A stretch of 32,483 nt of DNA. Origin: an uncultured Bacilli bacterium. GTDB lineage: Bacteria; Bacillota_I; Bacilli_A; RF39; UBA660. The notes beneath the pieces were generated by a model. The model saw only the letters and a list, made by a program, of their open reading frames with translations, was not told the DNA's origin and made no database searches. Position 1 is the first letter of the stretch. Every line of letters begins with the position of its first letter. The stretch is taken from the NCBI GenBank assembly GCA_947627435.1, contig CANQWB010000001.1, forward strand, positions 71,952 through 104,434. Reading direction: 5' to 3'. The translations under genes were made by a program, and so were the position numbers. Shown piece by piece: positions 1-5,949 of the stretch.

Positions 1-423
1 AAAATCTTTATATTCCATAGAATCATAAATATATTGTAATTCATCTATAAAAAAACTTGCATTTTTAGAAAACCGATATTTTAATCGCATATCAGTGAAT
101 CTTATTTTATTAGAAAAGCAACCATATCTTTCTGCCTCTTCTTTAGGACATGCTGTATAATATTTGCAATCTAATTCTTCATCATATACTTTTTTAATCG
201 GAAATGCTTCTTTCAAAATCCCAGCTCCGTCATAATATGAAAAAGGTTTCTTTTGATACCATACTAATATTGGATAATTTGAATAGATATTGTTATTAAA
301 AACATATGAGTTTTTTATTCTATGAAAGAATGGATTTTCTTTTTTAAAAAGTTTGATCGCAATTCTAGTCATATTTAATGTTTTCCCATGACCTGGTGGG
401 GCACTTAATACTCTAACTGCCAT
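1..423 (-). CDS. Zot/pI-like filamentous-phage assembly ATPase (3' end beyond window)
   Basis: This ORF is absent from the track because it runs off the left edge; I translated 141 codons from the ATG at 423. The N-terminus has a Walker A P-loop (APPGHGKT, residues 8-15), then an IYSNYPI stretch of the kind found in Zot proteins, and a Walker B-like FFIDELQ about 12 residues before the edge. In Inoviridae this protein (gene I / Zot) is an inner-membrane ATPase that drives assembly and extrusion of the virion. The order adhesin, small membrane proteins, Zot matches inovirus morphogenesis modules. The expected TM segment and periplasmic domain would lie outside the window. A ribosome site (AAAGGAATG) lies upstream. 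Family call is strong; the exact role is inferred from family. Confidence 0.85.
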   Translation of the reverse strand, partial: MAVRVLSAPPGHGKTLNMTRIAIKLFKKENPFFHRIKNSYVFNNNIYSNYPILVWYQKKPFSYYDGAGILKEAFPIKKVYDEELDCKYYTACPKEEAERYGCFSNKIRFTDMRLKYRFSKNASFFIDELQYIYDSMEYKDF

Positions 424-479
424 ATTTTTTATCATTCCTTTCTTTGTTATCGACACAATAACATTTTTAAATTTTTGTA

Positions 480-520
480 CAAGGGTACGTAGTACCATTT
501 GAAAAATGGCTTTGCCCTTG
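480..520. other. Nested inverted repeat upstream of the Zot-like gene
   Basis: The gap between the last small gene and the Zot-like gene contains an outer 6-bp pair (CAAGGG/CCCTTG) enclosing a GTACGTAGTAC palindrome and an inner CCATTT/AAATGG hairpin. It has no U-tract, so it is not a clear terminator. It could be an mRNA processing element or a phage packaging/origin hairpin. Function is unknown. Confidence 0.4.
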
Positions 521-565
521 ACAATATAATTACTAAAAATGAAGATAATTTAGTAACAAAGAAAA

Positions 566-724
566 TCAATATCTTCTTCTGTGTCTTGCTGCAGAAAAAA
601 TCATACAGAATGGGCTTACTAATAATATAAAAAATGCGATCGTTTCTACTATATAGAAAACTCCGTATACCCATTCTAGACTTTTTGGTAAATTAGGTAA
701 TAATGTTTGTGCTAATTCTATCAT
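566..724 (-). CDS. Small one-TM phage protein (52 aa), likely minor coat/tip protein
   Basis: This gene is too short for the ORF track. The ATG at 724 overlaps the stop of the preceding gene (ATGA), which indicates translational coupling. The product starts MIELAQTLL, has one hydrophobic segment (roughly residues 20-44) and ends in the basic tail ARHRRRY. Size, one TM helix and basic C-terminus resemble inovirus structural or tip proteins. The track ORF 447..674 is the other-frame shadow of this gene. No specific homologue is recognised. Confidence 0.7.
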   Translation of the reverse strand: MIELAQTLLPNLPKSLEWVYGVFYIVETIAFFILLVSPFCMIFSAARHRRRY

Positions 725-882
725 CTAACATTCACTCTCATTTCTTTTAACATTTTACATATTTGATATATTATAAAATCAAATACAAACATACCAATCA
801 ATATTTGATAAAAATGAAATCCTTTATCATATAATCCTACTATAAAATTATTAATGACATTTGCTATATTATGAAATATCAT
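721..882 (-). CDS. Small one-TM phage protein (53 aa)
   Basis: The start ATG at 882 has a good ribosome site (AGGAAGTG) and lies 14 bp inside the end of the upstream gene. The product begins MIFHNIANVI, has one hydrophobic stretch around residues 24-41 and ends with the basic KEMRVNVR. It sits in a run of five tiny coupled genes between the adhesin and the Zot-like ATPase, the place where inoviruses keep minor virion proteins. No family is recognisable by eye. Confidence 0.65.
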   Translation of the reverse strand: MIFHNIANVINNFIVGLYDKGFHFYQILIGMFVFDFIIYQICKMLKEMRVNVR

Positions 883-1054
883 TTTGATCACTTCCTATCA
901 TGTCTAAATCTATTGAATCATCTATAAAATTATTTAAAATTTGTTTTTCTAAATTCTTTTTAAATCCTTTAAATGAATATTTATATATTAGAAAAAATAT
1001 TAATGAAGATATTACATTTAATGTAATTGAAATTCCTAAAATTATTTTTAACAT
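869..1054 (-). CDS. Small one-TM phage protein (61 aa)
   Basis: I moved the start from the GTG at 1063 to the ATG at 1054, which has AGAGGTG at proper spacing. The product begins with a hydrophobic segment (MLKIILGISI, to about residue 26) and continues as a charged, mostly helical tail ending DMIGSDQNDIS. The N-terminal hydrophobic segment could be a signal anchor. It is part of the coupled minor-protein run. Function is not recognised. Confidence 0.65.
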   Translation of the reverse strand: MLKIILGISITLNVISSLIFFLIYKYSFKGFKKNLEKQILNNFIDDSIDLDMIGSDQNDIS

Positions 1055-1055
1055 T

Positions 1056-1208
1056 TTATGCACCTCTATTATTCGAAATCCTTACTATTATGTGAAAAAT
1101 TATTAATATAGATGTTAAAAAAATTAAGTACGTATATATTTTTATTCCAAGAATTTTAAATGACAAAATTTTTTCTATAAATTCTATTAAAATTGGAATA
1201 ATACTCAT
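1056..1208 (-). CDS. Small one-TM phage protein (50 aa)
   Basis: The ATG at 1208 overlaps the upstream stop (TAATG). The product starts MSIIPILIEF, has a hydrophobic segment around residues 22-42 and a short basic end (RISNNRGA). It is missing from the ORF track because of its length. It is placed with the other small membrane proteins of the filamentous-phage morphogenesis block. The exact virion role is unknown. Confidence 0.65.
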   Translation of the reverse strand: MSIIPILIEFIEKILSFKILGIKIYTYLIFLTSILIIFHIIVRISNNRGA

Positions 1209-1390
1209 TATTTAATAAACCTATAAATAAGCAATATTACTAAAATCGTAACACCTATTGAAATAATAATAACAAAATCATTTGGAAGTGTATTTAATAC
1301 ATTTCCAATAAAATCTGGTAATTTAAATAGTAAATTAATTATTTCTTTTACACCATCTATAATTTTTGATACTACATTACTAAAATCCAT
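1208..1390 (-). CDS. Small phage membrane protein (60 aa), coat-like architecture
   Basis: It has a strong ribosome site (GAAAGGAG) before the ATG. The N-terminal half is amphipathic (MDFSNVVSKIIDGVKEI), followed by one TM helix near the C-terminus (about residues 38-57) and a basic end (YRFIK). This amphipathic-TM-basic layout resembles inovirus coat proteins. It comes immediately after the adhesin gene, so it may be a pVI-like tip partner, but this is inference from position. Confidence 0.7.
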   Translation of the reverse strand: MDFSNVVSKIIDGVKEIINLLFKLPDFIGNVLNTLPNDFVIIISIGVTILVILLIYRFIK

Positions 1391-1407
1391 AATATTGCTC
1401 CTTTCTA

Positions 1408-3192
1408 TTATCTATTTACACCAGTAACAATTAACGCAATAATTGTTCCCGTAATTAGAATTAAAAAATACGTACTTATTTTACTGTTTTTAAAATAATT
1501 CCAAATTTCATTAAGAAGTTGTTTAATTTCTGTCGTATCTTCAGTATTTATTTTATTAAAATAAGAAAATATATCTTCATAACTAAAATTTTGATCTATT
1601 TCTTCTTTACTTCCAGTATGATGTTGTCCACTAGGATCTGTCCATTCATAATCTTCATTTATGGATACAATAGAAACATAATAACCTTTTGGAACCCAAA
1701 AACTAACCCAATTAGATAGATCCGCATCTACTTTAGTTTTTAAAAGTAAAATTTCCGAATCATTATAACTAAAATGAAAATCAGCATAACTATAAATAGT
1801 ATTATTTTCATATATTTTTGTGATATATTGTAAACCAAGTTGTTTTGTAGAAAAATTATAATTATATAATTCTAAATTAGTTGAATCATTTTTAGTAAAA
1901 TATATTCTTCCGTCATTATCTGTTTTATTTGAACTAATTAAAGCATAATTATCAGAACCGTGAATTTCAAAATATTGATAATCTCTTAAAAAATCTAAAT
2001 ATGCATTCCACCAAGATAATTTTTTAAAAAATGATCCTGTACTATCTAAATCGTCATATACTTTTATTTTATAAGTTAATGTATTTTCAAAATAAAATTC
2101 TATTTTATACATTGTATGAACACACATGTTAGGCGGTGTATTTAACGTTATTGTATATTCATAATCAACATCATTTATATTTTCAATATTTATATCGGAA
2201 AAATATTCATATTCATCTTCTTGTAATTCTTCCCAATAATTATCGTAATCACTATCAACATTAGTTCCATATAATTTATATCCAGTTAACATAGGATAAT
2301 TTTCAGTTTCGGAAATAAAACCTCCTACACCATTATCCCAATTGAATTTAAAATGTGCTTGACCTGGTGTAGTCATTGCCTCTTCATAAAAAATAACTTC
2401 AATTTTTGATAAATTTTCTCCATAATTTTCATACCTATATTCTTCTTTTAATTCTAAAGTATAAGGCATTGTTAATTTTCCGTTTTCATCAAAAATTTGT
2501 TGCTCATTCTCATAAGAAATAGTACGATCAGTAGAAACATCATGAAACGATAATTCTAATTGATATACATAATCATACTTTAATGATTTTATTTTGACAT
2601 CTGTATTTAATTTTATAGGTAGACTTGTATCAACATACATTTTAAAATCTAAACTATCATAATTCATTATTCGAGTCTTATAACTACCTACTCTTTGAGT
2701 TGTACTGTCGCCAATGTTATAAGTATCCCAGTCATTAGAATAAGTAGTAGATGTAACATTACCAGTAGAACTATCAATAACAAAAGAAGTATAATAAGAA
2801 ACTTTGCTTTGTCGATATACAAGTGAAAAAAATACTATATAATAATCATAGAAAGTATTTTCATATACATTGATTGGTAAATAATCAAACATTAAATCAT
2901 CCAATGTATACATATACGCAACATATCTACTACCACCGTCCGAAAGAATACAATAATCAGTATATCTACTATTCGTTTTCAAATAATTTTTTGCATAATC
3001 TCTTATTTTAAAATATTGTTCATAATTTGGAATTTCCGCATTTATAATTTCCTCATCAGTCATATTACGCAAATTGTATGAATTAGTAGGATCATACTCC
3101 AAAGTTAAACTTTTTGCTTTTGCTTGAATTAAAAAATTAGGAAAAACAAATATCGATATTCCAATAAGCAAACTAAATAAAAATTTTTTCAT
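1408..3192 (-). CDS. pIII-like phage adsorption protein (594 aa, signal peptide, C-terminal TM)
   Basis: This is the largest gene of the element. The start has an AGAGGTG ribosome site. A Sec signal peptide (MKKFLFSLLIG..., about 27 residues) is followed by a long Tyr/Asp/Asn-rich ectodomain and a C-terminal TM anchor (ISTYFLILITGTIIALIV, about residues 573-590) with a short basic tail. This is the architecture of inovirus pIII, which sits at the virion tip, binds the host receptor and is anchored in the membrane until release. No sequence family is recognised; the call rests on architecture and on its place between minor coat genes and the Zot-like ATPase. A surface-exposed ectodomain of this kind usually diverges fast. 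Confidence 0.7.
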   Translation of the reverse strand: MKKFLFSLLIGISIFVFPNFLIQAKAKSLTLEYDPTNSYNLRNMTDEEIINAEIPNYEQYFKIRDYAKNYLKTNSRYTDYCILSDGGSRYVAYMYTLDDLMFDYLPINVYENTFYDYYIVFFSLVYRQSKVSYYTSFVIDSSTGNVTSTTYSNDWDTYNIGDSTTQRVGSYKTRIMNYDSLDFKMYVDTSLPIKLNTDVKIKSLKYDYVYQLELSFHDVSTDRTISYENEQQIFDENGKLTMPYTLELKEEYRYENYGENLSKIEVIFYEEAMTTPGQAHFKFNWDNGVGGFISETENYPMLTGYKLYGTNVDSDYDNYWEELQEDEYEYFSDINIENINDVDYEYTITLNTPPNMCVHTMYKIEFYFENTLTYKIKVYDDLDSTGSFFKKLSWWNAYLDFLRDYQYFEIHGSDNYALISSNKTDNDGRIYFTKNDSTNLELYNYNFSTKQLGLQYITKIYENNTIYSYADFHFSYNDSEILLLKTKVDADLSNWVSFWVPKGYYVSIVSINEDYEWTDPSGQHHTGSKEEIDQNFSYEDIFSYFNKINTEDTTEIKQLLNEIWNYFKNSKISTYFLILITGTIIALIVTGVNR

Positions 3193-3202
3193 ATTTCACC
3201 TC

Positions 3203-3313
3203 TTATTTTAAAAATCCTTTTCCGATCAAAAAACCAATGATAAAAAATATAATATAAAATAACGAATTGATTAATCTATGCAATTTTGCTTTTACTCTAA
3301 AAATATTATTCAT
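3203..3313 (-). CDS. Tiny one-TM phage protein (36 aa)
   Basis: The ATG at 3313 has AAGGTGG upstream, inside the last codons of the previous gene. The product MNNIFRVKAKLHRL... is mostly one hydrophobic helix (about residues 16-32) with a basic N-terminus. The size resembles pVII/pIX of Ff phages (about 32 aa), which cap the virion end. Homology is not claimed. The gene is short but properly spaced with a ribosome site between two coding neighbours. Confidence 0.6.
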   Translation of the reverse strand: MNNIFRVKAKLHRLINSLFYIIFFIIGFLIGKGFLK

Positions 3314-3315
3314 AA

Positions 3316-3537
3316 TTATTCCACCTTTTTGTTTTCATTCGATTTTTTATTATTGAATATGTTTTTTAAAATATTAATTAGTAAAAAAACTAAATTTATT
3401 ACTAAATAGATAAGAAGTGAAAATAATATTGTTTTAAAAAGATTATTATTTATTAGATTTTCATATATTATTTTCACAATATTTAATAGATGAATTGGAA
3501 CACTTTTAATTGTATTTAAAAATTCTTGATATGACAT
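3316..3537 (-). CDS. Small one-TM phage protein (73 aa)
   Basis: It begins MSYQEFLNTIKSVP, has a strongly hydrophobic segment (about residues 35-62) and a highly basic, Asn/Lys-rich tail (NNKKSNENKKVE). The start lies directly after the stop of the preceding gene. Amphipathic N-terminus, TM and basic tail again resemble filamentous-phage structural proteins. No specific family is recognised. Confidence 0.65.
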   Translation of the reverse strand: MSYQEFLNTIKSVPIHLLNIVKIIYENLINNNLFKTILFSLLIYLVINLVFLLINILKNIFNNKKSNENKKVE

Positions 3538-3538
3538 A

Positions 3539-3718
3539 TTAATTCTTCATATTTATAATTGCATATATAATCCCAATGAAAATTGCAATTAAAATTGTAA
3601 ATAAGATAATTTCGCCAACAACAGTTGATATTAACCAATTATAAAATGTTCCCATAAGTTCGAATATCATATTAAAAAATAATTTAAAATCATTTAAAAA
3701 TGTACTCATATTATTCAT
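3539..3718 (-). CDS. Small one-TM phage protein (59 aa), first gene of the tip/adhesin operon
   Basis: It starts at the ATG at 3718 (MNNMSTFLNDF; the internal ATG three codons later is possible), about 20 nt downstream of the predicted transcription start of promoter P3. A hydrophobic segment covers about residues 33-54 and the tail is short and basic. It is the first gene after the major-coat terminator, comparable to the gene IX/III position downstream of gene VIII in Ff phages. It was missed by the ORF track. Confidence 0.65.
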   Translation of the reverse strand: MNNMSTFLNDFKLFFNMIFELMGTFYNWLISTVVGEIILFTILIAIFIGIIYAIINMKN

Positions 3719-3746
3719 CTTCTTTCATTTTTAATTTTCATCTTTG

Positions 3747-3786
3747 ATTTTAAATTCTACTATTAAAAAAAGTCAAATTTTTTGAC
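3747..3786 (-). promoter_or_regulatory. Promoter P3 (TTGACT-18-TAAAAT) with overlapping dyad
   Basis: On the minus strand the -35 box TTGACT (3776-3771) and the -10 box TAAAAT (3752-3747) are 18 bp apart. The -35 overlaps a perfect dyad GTCAAA-ttt-TTTGAC (3772-3786) that could be an operator. The sequence around both boxes is nearly the same as promoter P1. Confidence 0.65.
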
Positions 3787-3806
3787 AAAAAATTTTTTTC
3801 ATATGA

Positions 3807-3830
3807 TAAAAAAAGGACGATTAACGTCCT
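3807..3830 (-). terminator. Terminator overlapping the major coat stop codon
   Basis: On the minus strand AGGACG-ttaat-CGTCCT is followed by a run of Ts; the coat gene's TAA lies in the loop. A strong terminator directly after the major coat gene is also a feature of Ff phages, where it isolates the abundant gene VIII transcript. Confidence 0.85.
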
Positions 3831-4012
3831 CTTTTACGGATTTTTCTAACTAATGTAAATACAATACCCATACCGATACCGAATACAACTACACCAAGTG
3901 TAATTTGGAATAATTCATTTTTCAATAATGCAGCAGACATTGTACCCATTAAAGTAACAATATTAGTAACTACATCAGTAATACCAGTCCATAATGCTTC
4001 CATAGATTCCAT
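3821..4012 (-). CDS. Major coat protein, pVIII-like (63 aa)
   Basis: I reassigned the start to the ATG at 4012 (MESMEAL), which has AAAGGAG five bases upstream; the 15 extra residues in the track come from a leader hairpin. The product has an acidic/amphipathic N-terminal helix, one TM segment (ITLGVVVFGIGMGIVFTLV, about residues 38-56) and a very basic C-terminus (RKIRKRGR) suited to contact the packaged DNA. This is the classic layout of an inovirus major capsid protein, here without a cleavable leader. It has its own promoter region (P2), a hairpin just upstream and a terminator at the stop codon, consistent with high, separately controlled expression. Confidence 0.8.
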   Translation of the reverse strand: MESMEALWTGITDVVTNIVTLMGTMSAALLKNELFQITLGVVVFGIGMGIVFTLVRKIRKRGR

Positions 4013-4030
4013 ATTTTCTCCTTTCTGTAC

Positions 4031-4068
4031 AAAAAAAGGAATATTAGTAATGTGCACACTAATATTCC
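4031..4068 (-). terminator. Terminator-like hairpin in the leader of the coat gene
   Basis: On the minus strand GGAATATTAGT and ACTAATATTCC form a perfect 11-bp stem with a 9-nt loop, followed by seven Ts, only about 20 nt before the coat start codon. It has the form of an intrinsic terminator but lies downstream of promoter P2, so it may act as an attenuator, an mRNA 5' stabiliser or a DNA packaging hairpin. Confidence 0.75.
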
Positions 4069-4197
4069 ATTGAAACTTAAAAAGTAAAAGTATAGAAGTA
4101 ATATAAATTTTTTAAGAAGTAGATATAATTTTTTTAAATAGTTTAAAATGATTGTTCATATTTTTGGATTTGACAAATACTTTTTAAGTTTATTCAC

Positions 4198-4235
4198 ATT
4201 ATAATAGACATATTTTTAAAATGTCAAATTTTTTA
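4198..4235 (-). promoter_or_regulatory. Promoter P2 (TTGACA-18-TATAAT) for the coat gene
   Basis: On the minus strand a consensus -35 TTGACA (4227-4222) and a consensus -10 TATAAT (4203-4198) are 18 bp apart. It shares the AAAAAATTTGACA upstream block with P1 and P3. The predicted start is near 4191, giving a leader of about 180 nt to the coat ATG. Confidence 0.75.
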
Positions 4236-4244
4236 ATCATTTTT

Positions 4245-4517
4245 TTAATTCTCTATAAAAATATTATTAACTTTTGTTTTTCCACTAATGATATTATCAG
4301 TTGTGGTGTAATAAGTATTAATATTTTTATTATCTACTGCTTTTTTTAAATCCTCTTTTAATTTTTCATTTAGTGGTAAAAAAATAAAAGTTGATTCATC
4401 TCCATAATAATTATCACGATTTGATTTAATTGACATACAAATACGTAACATCATTTCTCCTGTATCTTTTACTGTACATTCTTGAAAACCTAATATTTTA
4501 CATTCTTTCTTTTCCAT
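4245..4517 (-). CDS. Probable phage ssDNA-binding protein (gene V-like, 90 aa)
   Basis: The start is set at the ATG at 4517 (MEKKECK), with GAAAGGAG upstream; the track's ATG at 4547 lies at or before the transcription start predicted from P1. The product is a small beta-rich protein (ILGFQECTVKDTGEMMLRI... then ESTFIFLPL) with Lys-rich segments, fitting an OB-fold. Inoviruses place a small ssDNA-binding protein just before the major coat gene to coat the single-stranded genome before it is exchanged for capsid protein. The assignment rests on size, fold impression and position; no diagnostic motif is present. Confidence 0.5.
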   Translation of the reverse strand: MEKKECKILGFQECTVKDTGEMMLRICMSIKSNRDNYYGDESTFIFLPLNEKLKEDLKKAVDNKNINTYYTTTDNIISGKTKVNNIFIEN

Positions 4518-4551
4518 ATATTTTATTCTCCTTTCATAAGTTTTCATTTTG

Positions 4552-4590
4552 ATTTTAAATTCTATTATCGAAAAATGTCAAATTTTTTGA
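4552..4590 (-). promoter_or_regulatory. Promoter P1 (TTGACA-18-TAAAAT) for the ssDNA-binding protein gene
   Basis: On the minus strand the -35 TTGACA (4581-4576) and the -10 TAAAAT (4557-4552) are 18 bp apart. The stretch from the upstream A-run through ATAATAGAATTTAAAATC is almost identical to P3. The dyad around the -35 is present but imperfect (GTCAAA-ttt-TTTGAT). Confidence 0.65.
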
Positions 4591-4657
4591 TAGTTTTTTT
4601 TATATAATAAATAAAAAAATTATTTAAATGAATATTTATATATATTTATATATATAG
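4590..4657. other. AT-only stretch next to iterons (candidate DNA-unwinding element)
   Basis: About 65 bp contain almost only A and T, including alternating TATATATTTATATATATA. It lies between promoter P1 and the iteron block. Such AT tracts next to iterons are typical melting sites of replication origins. There is no direct evidence of activity. Confidence 0.4.
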
Positions 4658-4658
4658 G

Positions 4659-4755
4659 GTACCAAAATGGGAACTACATTAGTACCAAAATGGGAACTAA
4701 AAAAGGTACCAAATATGGTATCAATTTCGCGTTTTTTGGTACCAAATGTGGTACC
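4659..4755. repeat. Four iteron-like repeats (GTACCAAAATGG family)
   Basis: Two perfect 18-bp copies (GTACCAAAATGGGAACTA at 4659-4676 and 4682-4699) are followed by two degenerate copies (GTACCAAATATGG at 4706 and GTACCAAATGTGG at 4739). The first three are spaced 23-24 bp apart, about two helical turns, and the fourth is 33 bp further on. This is the arrangement of replication-initiator or regulator binding sites. The track ORF 4636..4821 is only a translation of these repeats. Confidence 0.65.
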
Positions 4756-4767
4756 ACCAAAAAACGC
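4729..4767. other. 12-bp-stem hairpin at the end of the iteron block
   Basis: GCGTTTTTTGGT and ACCAAAAAACGC form a perfect 12-bp inverted repeat enclosing the fourth iteron. There is no U-tract typical of a terminator on either strand. In filamentous phages hairpins in the non-coding region serve as strand origins and as packaging signal; one of these roles is plausible here. Confidence 0.5.
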
Positions 4768-4792
4768 AATAAAAAAAACAATATTTGTTGTT

Positions 4793-4960
4793 TTAATTAC
4801 CAATTGCAATAACAATTGCAAATACTATTATTATTAAAATAAATATTATAATAGAACTCATACAACTACCTAATGCATTTCCTAATGAACTTTTAAAAGA
4901 ATCCATAAACGGAGATTTTTGTTTACTCTCTACATTTATATCGTGTCTTTCCTCATTCAT
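4793..4960 (-). CDS. Small one-TM phage protein (55 aa)
   Basis: Not in the ORF track. The ATG at 4960 follows GAGGTG. The product starts with a charged, soluble part (MNEERHDINVESKQKS...) and ends with a long hydrophobic helix (about residues 36-54) and no basic tail, so it looks tail-anchored. It lies just before the iteron block. Its ribosome-site region is almost the same as that of the gene starting at 5350. Function is unknown. Confidence 0.55.
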   Translation of the reverse strand: MNEERHDINVESKQKSPFMDSFKSSLGNALGSCMSSIIIFILIIIVFAIVIAIGN

Positions 4961-4994
4961 ATAAACACCTCATTTTCTTTATTAAATATAACAT

Positions 4995-5022
4995 AAAAAG
5001 AAGATATTTTCTATCTTCTTTT
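4995..5022 (-). terminator. AT-rich hairpin overlapping the end of the 56-aa gene
   Basis: AAAAGAAGATA and TATCTTCTTTT form a perfect 11-bp stem with a 5-nt loop. On the minus strand it is followed by five Ts. The stem has only two G-C pairs, so it may be a weak terminator or attenuator before the downstream 55-aa gene. Confidence 0.5.
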
Positions 5023-5181
5023 CAACTCTTTTAATAAATTTTCATAATATTTTCTACGATTTCTATATTCATAACTTTTTTCTAAAAAACATTGTGCTAT
5101 ATTTAATAAACATTCTGATAGAGCAAATATTAGAAAAAATACACCTACAAAAAATACTGATTCAATTGTAATGTTACTCAT
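5011..5181 (-). CDS. Small N-terminal-TM phage protein (56 aa)
   Basis: The start at 5181 overlaps the previous gene by 8 bp and has GGGAGATG upstream. The product MSNITIESVFF... has a hydrophobic segment at about residues 8-28, then a strongly basic, helical C-terminal part (YEYRNRRKYYENLLKELKRR). A membrane-anchored basic tail suggests nucleic-acid or phospholipid contact, but no family is recognised. It is too short for the ORF track. Confidence 0.55.
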   Translation of the reverse strand: MSNITIESVFFVGVFFLIFALSECLLNIAQCFLEKSYEYRNRRKYYENLLKELKRR

Positions 5182-5350
5182 TCTTGATCATCTCCCTTTT
5201 TTCTAATATTTCTAATAATTCTTTATTCATGCGTTGATATAATCCCCATAAATCTTTATCAAAACAAATAATATGATTTTCTTTATATTTATTAAGCATA
5301 TTATATATGTGTTTTATTTTTAAAAATAGTTCTTCTATTTCTCTATTCAT
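5174..5350 (-). CDS. Small helical phage protein (58 aa), unknown
   Basis: It has an excellent ribosome site (AAGGAGGTG) before the ATG at 5350. The product begins MNREIEELFLKIKHIY and is a charged, soluble, probably coiled-coil protein without TM or signal peptide. The neighbours overlap, so it is part of the early operon of the element. No function can be assigned. Confidence 0.6.
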   Translation of the reverse strand: MNREIEELFLKIKHIYNMLNKYKENHIICFDKDLWGLYQRMNKELLEILEKREMIKNE

Positions 5351-5366
5351 ATAAACACCTCCTTAT

Positions 5367-5633
5367 TTAATAAATACTATGTTCATCAAAGAACTTATCT
5401 TGTTCCTCTTTTGACATTTCTAAAAATTTTATTAGCATTTCTTTTTTATTTATAACTACCTGTTGTTGAGTTTCAAAATTACATAAAAGAATAGAATCAT
5501 CACAATCTAAGGTTGTATAATAGTAATCACCAAATAATATATTATCTATATTTTCATTATCATCTAGTGCAACACTTATTTTATGATAATTATTATATAA
5601 TTTATCTATTTTCTTTAAATTTTCTTTAGTCAT
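5367..5633 (-). CDS. Hypothetical phage protein (88 aa)
   Basis: An acidic, soluble protein (MTKENLKKIDKLYNNY..., ending in KEEQDKFFDEHSIY) without TM. It overlaps the upstream gene by 8 bp. The middle part is rich in Asp, Tyr and Cys. It belongs to the unrecognised early block of the filamentous element, where control and replication proteins are usual; no fold or motif is evident. Confidence 0.6.
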   Translation of the reverse strand: MTKENLKKIDKLYNNYHKISVALDDNENIDNILFGDYYYTTLDCDDSILLCNFETQQQVVINKKEMLIKFLEMSKEEQDKFFDEHSIY

Positions 5634-5949
5634 TTAACCACCCAATTTCTTTGCATTTGTTATATATTGCTTGGTGTAATTCTATCGATATAAGACAATC
5701 CGTTTTTCTCCATTCTCCATATCTAGCACAATGTTTTAAATTTTCTTCTCTTTTTTCCATAGGAAGCCAACCATCGCTTTTATTGTCCCACCAAGCAAAA
5801 AAACAAATATCATAAGTAGGATTTTTACCTAGTCTAAAGAAGATACTATAATCTACATAATCCGTTTTATGTTTATAAATTATCATCTCATCATCTTGTG
5901 AAAATAATTTATATCCTAAATCTTCTAATGTAATATTTTTATTATTCAT
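5626..5949 (-). CDS. Hypothetical phage protein (107 aa)
   Basis: A soluble protein rich in aromatic residues (FFAWWDN, GWLPM, CARYGEWRKTD, EIGWLND). The stop codon of the upstream gene overlaps its start. The alternation of charged and aromatic segments suggests a compact alpha/beta domain seen in small phage hypothetical proteins, but I do not recognise a family. It does not carry HUH or Rep motifs. Confidence 0.6.
   Translation of the reverse strand: MNNKNITLEDLGYKLFSQDDEMIIYKHKTDYVDYSIFFRLGKNPTYDICFFAWWDNKSDGWLPMEKREENLKHCARYGEWRKTDCLISIELHQAIYNKCKEIGWLND

Noticed and set aside
447-674. 75-aa minus-strand ORF of the track
   Set aside because: It lacks a ribosome site and overlaps, in another frame, the better-supported coupled gene 566-724.
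900-1106. 68-aa plus-strand ORF
   Set aside because: It is antisense to three coupled minus-strand genes and is a shadow of AT-rich coding DNA.
4636-4821. 61-aa minus-strand ORF of the track
   Set aside because: It is a translation of the iteron repeats and of the hairpin, with repeated FGT words and no ribosome site.
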